DNA from: UBA4717 sp045580165 | Lineage (GTDB): Bacteria; Bacillota; Clostridia; Oscillospirales; CAG-272 | NCBI GenBank assembly: GCA_045580165.1 | Contig: JAZNNG010000046.1 | Location: 1-64,000, forward strand | Direction of reading: 5' to 3' | Length of the DNA: 64,000 nt | In this document: positions 58,427-64,000 of the stretch, one piece after another | Position numbering within the stretch: the first letter of the stretch is position 1 | Layout of the letters: each line of letters opens with the position of its first letter | Translations under genes and position numbers: made by a program | The notes under the pieces: model-generated | Database searches by the model: none | Seen by the model: the letters and a program-made list of their open reading frames with translations, nothing else | What the model was told of the DNA's origin: nothing

Positions 58427-59242
58427 ATGTCAGAAACGTTAAATGCATTTTTAACCATGCTTATCGAATTTTTTACGTCGTTCGGACTTAAGCTTCTTGC
58501 CGCAATAGTAGTTTTTGTGGTGGGAATCAAGCTTGCGGGCTTCTTTGTAAAGAAGCTCGGCAAGAGCAAGGGCTTCCAGAGGCTTGACGATAGTGTTGAG
58601 CACTTTGTTCTTAGCGCACTCAGAATCCTTCTCTACGTAGTGGTAGTTATTACCGCTGCAGGAATTATAGGTGTTCCCGCGACCTCGTTTATAACCGTGC
58701 TTGCATCGGCAGGCGTTGCGATAGGTCTTGCTTTGCAGGGCTCGCTTGCAAACATTGCCGGCAGTATTATGATACTGTTCTTCCGTCCCTTCAAGATTGG
58801 CGATTTTATTGAAGGAAACGGAGTTTTGGGAACGGTAGAGGATATAAATCTTTTCTACACCATTATTAAAACGGGCGACAACAAGACCATAACCTGCCCG
58901 AACGGTGCGCTTTCAAACGGAAACATTACGAACTATTCGACCAAGGATACTCGCCGCGTTGACCTTACCTTCTCGGTGTCGTACGATTCGGATATCGACA
59001 GAGTAAAGGCGATCATTATGGCGATCATCGAATCCGAGGATTGTGTACTTAAGGACCCTGCACCCTTCGTTGCGCTCAGCGCTCATAACGAGAGCTCGAT
59101 AGACTTCGTTGCAAGAGCTTGGTGCAAGAGTGGTGATTATTGGACGCTTCACTTCAATCTTCTTGAAAAGACCAAGAAGGCGTTTGACGTAGCAGGAATA
59201 GAAATACCTTTCCCGCAGATGGACGTTCACGTAAAGAAATAA
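58427..59242 (+). CDS. Small-conductance mechanosensitive channel (MscS family)
   Basis: The 271-residue membrane protein opens under membrane tension to release solutes. Three helices occupy about 1-110; the pore helix holds the small-residue pattern VLASAGVAIGLALQGSLANIA near 87-107. The beta domain begins at FKIGDFIEG and PNGALSNGNITNYS is the typical linker into the cytosolic cage. Length fits the short MscS type. AAAAGGAG precedes the ATG, 15 bases after glmS, so it may be read through from that gene. Confidence 0.92.
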   Translation: MSETLNAFLTMLIEFFTSFGLKLLAAIVVFVVGIKLAGFFVKKLGKSKGFQRLDDSVEHFVLSALRILLYVVVVITAAGIIGVPATSFITVLASAGVAIGLALQGSLANIAGSIMILFFRPFKIGDFIEGNGVLGTVEDINLFYTIIKTGDNKTITCPNGALSNGNITNYSTKDTRRVDLTFSVSYDSDIDRVKAIIMAIIESEDCVLKDPAPFVALSAHNESSIDFVARAWCKSGDYWTLHFNLLEKTKKAFDVAGIEIPFPQMDVHVKK

Positions 59243-59246
59243 AAGC

Positions 59247-59279
59247 AAAAGCGTTTCGGGATTTTCCTGAAACGCTTTT
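59247..59279 (+). terminator. Terminator after mscS
   Basis: AAAAGCGTTTC and GAAACGCTTTT pair around an 11-base loop, then a T-rich stretch. Confidence 0.85.
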
Positions 59280-59280
59280 A

Positions 59281-59760
59281 CTTTGCCGCTTTTTGTAAAA
59301 AGCGGCGCAAAAACTTTATTACGCGCGCGTAGCTTTGCGAGGAGTGTTAATCTTCACCCATACCCCATTGTTTGCGGAAACTTGGATATATACGGGTGCT
59401 TCGCACCTTTGCCGCTTTTTGAAAAAAGCGGCGCAAAAACTTTGTTACGCGCGCGTAGCTTTGCGGGGAGTGTTAATCTTCACCCATACCCGTTTATTTG
59501 TGGGTATTTGGATATATTACGGTGCTTCGCACCTTTGCCGCTTTTTGAAAAAAGCGGCGCAAAAACTTTATTACGCGCGTGTAGCTTTGCGGGGAGTGTT
59601 AATCTTCACCCATACCCCATTGTTTGCGGAAACTTGGATATATACGGGTGCTTCGCACCTTTCGCACCTTTTTGAAAAAAGGTGCCCAAAAACTTTTAAG
59701 CGCGCGTGAGGTTTTGTGGTAAATGCAATCTCCACCCATACCCCATTGTTTGCGGAAACT
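59281..59760. repeat. Four tandem units of a 126-bp intergenic repeat
   Basis: Units start at 59281, 59407, 59533 and 59659, exactly 126 bp apart. Each holds CTTTGCCGC-TTTTTG-AAAAAAGCGGC (a hairpin), AAAAACTTTATTACGCGCG, GTAGCTTTGCGGGGAGTG and TCTTCACCCATACCC. The first three are nearly identical, the fourth has drifted (GCACC/GGTGC hairpin). Because 126 is divisible by three, long open frames run through the array, but they have no ribosome binding site and I treat them as non-coding. Single copies occur at 10078 and 46168 in reverse. Confidence 0.9.
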
Positions 59761-59761
59761 T

Positions 59762-59791
59762 AAAAGCCTTGCGGATTTTCCGCAAGGCTTT
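59762..59791. terminator. Terminator at the end of trxA-trxB
   Basis: AAAAGCCTTGCGG and CCGCAAGGCTTTT pair around ATTTT; A and T runs on both sides allow use on either strand. Confidence 0.88.
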
Positions 59792-59800
59792 TTGTTGGTT

Positions 59801-60718
59801 TTATTTTGATAAATACTGTTCTGCGTGGTGTACGGCAACCGCACCGTCTGCAACCGCCGTCACTATTTGACGAAGCTCCTTCGTGCGTACGTCACCAACG
59901 GCGTAAACGCCGTCGATTGCCGTCTTCGTGCTCTCGTCTGCGATAATGTAGCCGCTTGAGTCAAGCTCAAGAGCCCCCGTCAGAAATTCGGTCGCAGGTT
60001 TCCTGCCGATGCTCACGAAAATTCCGTCGCAATCGACCTGCGTCACCTCGCCCGAGATATTGTTCTTTATTTTTGCGCCGTTCACTCGCTTGTCCGAAAT
60101 AAGCTCCGTGATCTCGGCGTTCCATATAAATTCAACGTTTTTAGCCTGCATCAGCGGCTCGTGATAGACCTTTGTCGCGCGCAGAGTATCTCTGCGGTGT
60201 ACGAGGTACACCTTTTTGACGAGTCTTGACAGGTATAGAGCGTCTGCCGCGGCAGAGTTGCCGCCTCCGACAACGATTACCGCCTTGTCCTTGTAAAATC
60301 TGCCGTCACAGTGTGCGCAGTAGTGAATACCTCTGCCGAGAAGAGTCGACTCCTTATCAAGACCAAGCTCACGGGGATTTGCTCCCGTGGAGATAACGAC
60401 TGTTTTGGCGAAATAGTCGCCGCTTGTGGTTGTTATCTTCTTGATCTTACCCGAAAGCTCAACCGATGTGACCTCAGCGTATTCAGTCTTAGCGCCAAAC
60501 CGTTCAGCGCCCTGTTGCATTTTCATACCGAGCGTGATACCGTCAATGCCCATATCAAAGCCGGGGTAGTTGTCAATGTCGCCCGTAAGCGCCATCTGAC
60601 CGCCGACAGACATTCTTTCAAGCAACAGAGTGTCAAGTCCTGCGCGTGCCGCGTACAGAGCTGCGGTGTATCCCGACGGACCTCCGCCGATGATAAGCAT
60701 ATCAAAAATGTGTTCCAT
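59801..60718 (-). CDS. trxB: Thioredoxin reductase
   Basis: TrxB passes electrons from NADPH through FAD to thioredoxin. The 305-residue protein has GGGPSGYTAALYAARAG (11-27) for FAD, the redox pair C134/C137 in YCAHCDG, GGGNSAAADAL near 152 for NADPH, HRRDTLRA near 174 (the arginines favour NADPH) and VYAVGDVR near 280 for FAD. It starts 11 bases after trxA and should be co-transcribed. Confidence 0.95.
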   Translation of the reverse strand: MEHIFDMLIIGGGPSGYTAALYAARAGLDTLLLERMSVGGQMALTGDIDNYPGFDMGIDGITLGMKMQQGAERFGAKTEYAEVTSVELSGKIKKITTTSGDYFAKTVVISTGANPRELGLDKESTLLGRGIHYCAHCDGRFYKDKAVIVVGGGNSAAADALYLSRLVKKVYLVHRRDTLRATKVYHEPLMQAKNVEFIWNAEITELISDKRVNGAKIKNNISGEVTQVDCDGIFVSIGRKPATEFLTGALELDSSGYIIADESTKTAIDGVYAVGDVRTKELRQIVTAVADGAVAVHHAEQYLSK

Positions 60719-60729
60719 AATTTTGCTAC

Positions 60730-61038
60730 TCAGTTTTCGAGCATCGCAAGGATCTGAGGCTCAGGCTTTGCGCCAACAGACCGGTTTACGACTTCGCCGT
60801 CTCTCATAACGACGAGAGTGGGTATGCTGAACACCTCGAACTCGCTTGCAAGCTCGGGCTCGTCGTCGACGTTAACTTTACACACGAGGTATTCGGGATG
60901 TTCCTCGGCGATCTTGTCAACGATGGGAGAAACCATACGGCAAGGACCGCACCAATCGGCATAGAAGTCGATGAGGACGGTTTTTTCGCAGGATTTGATC
61001 TCATAAAAATTGTTTTGATTAAGAGTTAATACTGACAT
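60730..61038 (-). CDS. trxA: Thioredoxin
   Basis: A 102-residue thioredoxin with the active-site WCGPCR (C30 and C33), the cis-proline in FSIPTLVV near 72, and a typical end (LAMLEN). It reduces protein disulfides such as that of ribonucleotide reductase. AAAGG precedes the ATG by about 8 bases. It forms an operon with trxB. Confidence 0.95.
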   Translation of the reverse strand: MSVLTLNQNNFYEIKSCEKTVLIDFYADWCGPCRMVSPIVDKIAEEHPEYLVCKVNVDDEPELASEFEVFSIPTLVVMRDGEVVNRSVGAKPEPQILAMLEN

Positions 61039-61068
61039 AGTAAATACCTTTCAAATTTTCATAAATAA

Positions 61069-61320
61069 ACGGGTATGGGTGGATATCACACTTACTTCAG
61101 GGCTACACGCGCAATAGCCTTCTCCCGAGGGTAGCGAAGCGCACCGAGGTGGTGAATGATATGCCTATGGCATATCAGAGCCGAGGTGTGACCGAGTCGC
61201 AATGAGACAAGGGGGACCGCGGTAGCGGTGGATGAGGAGTTTCTTTAAATTTTATGACACCTCATCCGACACTCGCGTTGCTCGTGACACCTTCTCCCGC
61301 TGGAGAAGGCAAACGGGCGG
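61069..61320. repeat. Dispersed intergenic repeats
   Basis: GGGTATGGGTGGATAT (61070) is the end of the 126-bp repeat family. Bases 61127-61203 resemble 6947-7024, with the hairpin GATATGCC-TAT-GGCATATC. Then follow CACCTCATCCGACACTCGCG and CCTTCTCCCGCTGGAGAAGG, a palindrome that also appears in part at 61118. No gene is supported between 61039 and 61332. Confidence 0.6.
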
Positions 61321-61332
61321 GTAGCGTCCCCG

Positions 61333-62034
61333 TTATTCAGCGCGGATAATGCCCATAGGGGTCTGCTCGTTGGTCTGACCGAGGGGATTGTCCTTGAGTA
61401 TCTGACAGAGCACGTCGTTTGAAAGACACTTGTCGGAGGAGCCGAGGATAACGCAACCGAGATCGTTTGCGTCGATTATAGCAACCTCGATCCCGATAGC
61501 GCGCTTTATTTCAGCGGCAACCTTAGCGGGATTCTTGGGTCCGAGTACAACGTACTGATTGTACGGGGGAAGGGTGTAGTGGCAAGGACCGTCTATACTG
61601 CGTGCTTTGTCTCCGGCTACTATATAGAACCAGCCGCTTTTTCCAAAAAGCTTGCCAATAACCGAAACAAAAGCGGCAAACAGAATACGGATCGTGCCGC
61701 ATTCACGAAGCGCCATTTCCATAGTTTCGGGCATACCGAGACCGATTCCGACGGGAGTTTTAGTAACGTGCTTGGAAAGGAATACCGCAAGCTTTCTCGG
61801 CTTAACGTCCTTTATCGGAATAGCGCGTCCCTGCGTGCAGGCAACGGCCTTTTCGCTGATAACGAGAACGTCGCCTGCCTCAGCCAAAGGCTTCGCGTAC
61901 TTTTCGGCAACGTCAACGATATTGTCGCCGTTCTTTATAACGTGAGTCTTGATACAGAGTCTTCTGTAAGAGGTGTCTCCCACCTTCACCGACTTGTTTT
62001 TTCCGGGGTTTACGAATTTCTGATCGTTATCCAT
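61333..62034 (-). CDS. CofE-like (F420-0:glutamate ligase family) protein
   Basis: The 233-residue protein has the CofE fold signature: an N-terminal strand ending in ICIKTHVIKNGDNI-like residues (KTHVIKNGDNIVDV), then GDVLVISEKAVACTQGRAI near 55-73, VGIGLGMPETM near 95, and IDANDLGCVILG near 190, matching the GTP- and metal-binding parts of F420-0 gamma-glutamyl ligase. Spore-forming Clostridia are not known to make F420, and no other F420 gene is in the window, so it may act on another substrate. AAAGG lies about 12 bases before the ATG. Confidence 0.82.
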   Translation of the reverse strand: MDNDQKFVNPGKNKSVKVGDTSYRRLCIKTHVIKNGDNIVDVAEKYAKPLAEAGDVLVISEKAVACTQGRAIPIKDVKPRKLAVFLSKHVTKTPVGIGLGMPETMEMALRECGTIRILFAAFVSVIGKLFGKSGWFYIVAGDKARSIDGPCHYTLPPYNQYVVLGPKNPAKVAAEIKRAIGIEVAIIDANDLGCVILGSSDKCLSNDVLCQILKDNPLGQTNEQTPMGIIRAE

Positions 62035-62248
62035 TGGTTTATACTGCCTTTCGTAATAGATAATATTATTCCTTCATATAATCCTATATATACTATTATG
62101 ATTATACCACATATTTGATGAAATTCAAGAGTGTTGACGTAGATTTTGAGATTTTGCATAATAAAATCGGCAGTTTATTGAGAGTTAATTTTGTGCATAC
62201 ATAAGACCAACACGCCACCGCCGAATTTCACAAAGCAAAAAGGTGCCC

Positions 62249-62812
62249 ATGACTATTACCAAGCCGACACTGACCTTTAGTAAAAGGCTTTCCCGTACAC
62301 TTGACTTTATTGCCCGAATAACCTACCTCGATATTGACGGTACCGAAAAGCTTCGCGCCTTTAACAAGACTATCGCCGAAAACACGCTTTCCGCGTGCGA
62401 GTCACACGCGGAAAGCCTCGCCACAGGGCGAAGCGGCGCGGTAGTGGCGCTTCTCGAGCCGTCGGTCACGTATTTTGACGAAGATATAATCAGCGCCAAG
62501 TACGACTTCACCGTTACAAATAACGGCGAGCTTCTTTTCCACCGCCGCTTTTGCGTAAACTATCTCATAAAATACGACTTGTTCCTGTCACCCTCGTTTT
62601 TGAGAGGACTCGGACGCACGGCGGCAGACGGATTTTACCTCACCCGTATTGACGGCGGAGTCGGCGCAATAAAGCTAAAAAGCACTCAAATGAAAGGCGG
62701 TATCAGACTTACCCGACGCAGCCAGATAGACGAAATGGTAGACGGCACCGTAAAGCTCGTAAAAATAAAGCTTCCGCGCTACCTTGACAGAGTGGCGCGG
62801 AAGAAAAAATAA
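62249..62812 (+). CDS. Hypothetical protein, possibly DUF3298-like
   Basis: The 187-residue product has no signal peptide or membrane helix. It contains alternating strands (ISAKYDFTVTNNGELLFHRR) and a basic C-terminus (YLDRVARKKK). The pattern of a helix followed by a sheet with repeated AKYDFTV and GGIRLTRRS stretches is not one I can assign. AAAGG 5 bases before ATG 62249 supports this start; a GTG two codons earlier is possible. It converges on pnp across a short terminator. Confidence 0.65.
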   Translation: MTITKPTLTFSKRLSRTLDFIARITYLDIDGTEKLRAFNKTIAENTLSACESHAESLATGRSGAVVALLEPSVTYFDEDIISAKYDFTVTNNGELLFHRRFCVNYLIKYDLFLSPSFLRGLGRTAADGFYLTRIDGGVGAIKLKSTQMKGGIRLTRRSQIDEMVDGTVKLVKIKLPRYLDRVARKKK

Positions 62813-62842
62813 AGGCACTTCCGAAAAAACGGGAGTGCCTTT
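62811..62842. terminator. Bidirectional terminator
   Basis: AAAGGCACT and AGTGCCTTT pair around a 14-base loop containing AAAAAA, between converging genes. Confidence 0.75.
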
Positions 62843-62855
62843 GCCTTAATAAATA

Positions 62856-64000
62856 TTAAAGAGCGTCGCGTCTGGAGAGATTGTATCTGCCCTTTTCGTC
62901 GGTTCCGAGGAACTTGACCTTCATAACGTCGCCTTCCTTGCAAACGTCCTCAACCTTTTCGGTACGCTTGTTGTCGAGCTTGGAGATGTGAACGAGACCT
63001 TCCTTGCCGGGAGCGATCTCAACGAAAGCACCGATGGGGAGGATTCTCGTAACAACACCCTCGTAGATCTCGCCGGGAACGGGCTCGAATACGATAGCTT
63101 CGATTATCTGCTGGGCAGCGAGAGCGCTGTCGCGGTTAACAGCGGAAATGAATACGTTTCCGTCGTCATTGATATCGATCTTAGCGCCTGTGTCTGCAAC
63201 GATCTTCTGAATAACCTTTCCGCCCGAACCGATAACCTCACGGATCTTGTCGGGGTTTATTGTCATGGATATCATTTTGGGTGCATACTCGGAAACCTCA
63301 GCGCGGGGCGCGTCGATCGCCTTGAGGATTATCTCGTCGATGATGTAGTCACGGCCCTTGTGAGTGGTTTCAAATGCACTCTTGATGATCTCGGGTGTAA
63401 GACCGTCGATCTTGAGGTCCATCTGAATGGACGTGATACCCTTGTGAGTACCTGCAACCTTGAAGTCCATATCGCCGAAGAAGTCTTCAACGCCCTGAAT
63501 GTCTATCATAGTCATCCAGCGCTCGCCCTCGGTGATAAGACCGCAGGAGATACCTGCAACGGGAGCCTTTATCGGAACGCCTGCGTCCATAAGAGCGAGA
63601 GTAGAGCCGCAAACGGAAGCCTGAGATGTGGAGCCGTTAGAGGATACTACCTCAGAAACAAGTCTTATAGCGTAGGGGAATTCCTCGAGAGAGGGAAGCA
63701 CGGGAACGAGAGAGCGTTCAGCGAGAGCACCGTGACCGATCTCACGTCTTCCGGGGCTGCGTACAGCTTTAGCCTCGCCTACCGAGTAGCCGGGCATATT
63801 GTAGTGGTGCATATATCTCTTGGAGGTCTCCTCGTCGATACCGTCGAGCATCTGAGCGTCGCTTGCCGGACCAAGAGTTGCAACCGTGAGCACCTGAGTC
63901 TGTCCACGGGTAAAGAGTCCGCTACCGTGAGTTCTGGGGAGGAGAGAAACCTCAGCCGCGAGAGGACGGATCTCGTCAAGACGTCTTCCGTCAACACGCT
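62856..64000 (-). CDS. pnp: Polynucleotide phosphorylase, C-terminal part (cut by window edge)
   Basis: PNPase degrades RNA 3' to 5' with phosphate. The frame is open to the window edge; about 380 residues are visible, and roughly 320 more (first RNase PH domain and linker) should lie beyond 64000. Visible in order: second RNase PH domain (TRGQTQVLTVATLGP, EFPYAIRLVSEV, GVPIKAPVAGIS, catalytic DFFGDMDFKVAGT), KH domain (IREVIGSGGKVIQKI) and S1 domain (YEGVVTRILPIGAFVEI), ending in RYNLSRRDAL. Confidence 0.96.
   Translation of the reverse strand, partial: RVDGRRLDEIRPLAAEVSLLPRTHGSGLFTRGQTQVLTVATLGPASDAQMLDGIDEETSKRYMHHYNMPGYSVGEAKAVRSPGRREIGHGALAERSLVPVLPSLEEFPYAIRLVSEVVSSNGSTSQASVCGSTLALMDAGVPIKAPVAGISCGLITEGERWMTMIDIQGVEDFFGDMDFKVAGTHKGITSIQMDLKIDGLTPEIIKSAFETTHKGRDYIIDEIILKAIDAPRAEVSEYAPKMISMTINPDKIREVIGSGGKVIQKIVADTGAKIDINDDGNVFISAVNRDSALAAQQIIEAIVFEPVPGEIYEGVVTRILPIGAFVEIAPGKEGLVHISKLDNKRTEKVEDVCKEGDVMKVKFLGTDEKGRYNLSRRDAL

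Noticed and set aside
59283..59709. Two overlapping frames of 130 and 124 codons with internal repeats
   Set aside because: They follow from the 126-bp tandem repeat being divisible by three. No ribosome binding site and no plausible protein composition.
1..64000. CRISPR array, prophage structural genes, transposases or integrases
   Set aside because: None seen. The repeats present do not have the spaced direct-repeat form of CRISPR, and no recombinase motif was found.

Overview
This 64 kb window looks like chromosome from an anaerobic, spore-forming member of the Clostridia (Bacillota), probably a gut lineage. The signs are an alpha/beta-type small acid-soluble spore protein, a T-box leader in front of metY, a glmS ribozyme, a class I lysyl-tRNA synthetase, an ECF transporter S component, strong TTGACA/TATAAT promoters and GGAGG ribosome binding sites. 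No species can be named from the sequence alone. Housekeeping genes are moderately GC-rich. Several short AT-rich stretches (1-800, 7.6-10 kb, 11.5-13.1 kb, 38.5-39.1 kb, 42.4-44.5 kb) carry accessory or broken genes.

Layout. 1-1.6 kb: end of an AT-rich region, a copy of the tRNA-Arg 3' tail, tRNA-Arg and RNase P RNA. 2.1-6.9 kb: a Gfo/Idh/MocA oxidoreductase, coaE, a lytic transglycosylase, an M18 aminopeptidase and a KDPG aldolase fused to a VOC domain. 6.9-13.1 kb: a repeat-rich gap, a small RHH regulator divergent from a secreted multidomain protein, a TIM-barrel isomerase, a SASP, a small HTH regulator facing a broken gene, and a lipoprotein. 13.1-25.8 kb: a nine-gene minus-strand catabolic operon (amidohydrolase, FAD-dependent reductase, the three subunits of an FdrA/DUF1116/DUF2877 (AllFGH-like) complex, an acetate-kinase-family kinase, an IlvD/Edd dehydratase, a KDPG-type aldolase and an SDR), divergent from a sugar-binding regulator and a mutarotase. 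25.8-36.4 kb: an RpiR-family repressor divergent from a second catabolic operon (FucI-like isomerase, GlcD-like flavoprotein, iron-sulfur protein, class II aldolase, PfkB kinase, IolB, a remnant resembling DUF4867, an FGGY kinase and a fused electron transfer flavoprotein).

36.5-46.1 kb: a thioesterase, a MATE transporter, a decayed TIR-domain gene, tyrS, a DtxR-type regulator, an EamA transporter, tRNA-Leu, tRNA-Ser with its own downstream tail copy, a sigma factor with a very large C-terminal extension, and a proline symporter. 46.2-48.8 kb: a T-box-controlled metY-metA operon; Glu111 of MetA predicts use of acetyl-CoA, which fits MetY. 48.9-53.9 kb: a HAD phosphatase, gpsA, an ECF S component and a class I LysRS carrying an added C-terminal tRNA-binding domain. 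54.3-59.2 kb: an amino-sugar block (left-handed beta-helix acyltransferase, glmM, ribozyme, glmS) followed by an MscS channel. 59.3-64 kb: a 126-bp tandem repeat, trxB-trxA, a CofE-like ligase, an unknown protein and the C-terminal part of pnp, cut by the window edge.

The two catabolic operons are the most unusual content. In the first, an AllFGH-like complex is paired with a diverged acetate kinase instead of the expected carbamate kinase. This suggests that an acyl phosphate formed during sugar-acid breakdown is used to make ATP. The second joins the last three steps of inositol catabolism (IolB, IolC, IolJ) to an ETF-linked hydroxyacid dehydrogenase, with no inositol dehydrogenase in sight. 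A third curiosity is that two tRNA genes share one layout: tRNA, terminator, a short TTCGAA-containing motif, a GC-rich non-coding core, then a 22-25 bp copy of the tRNA's own 3' end.
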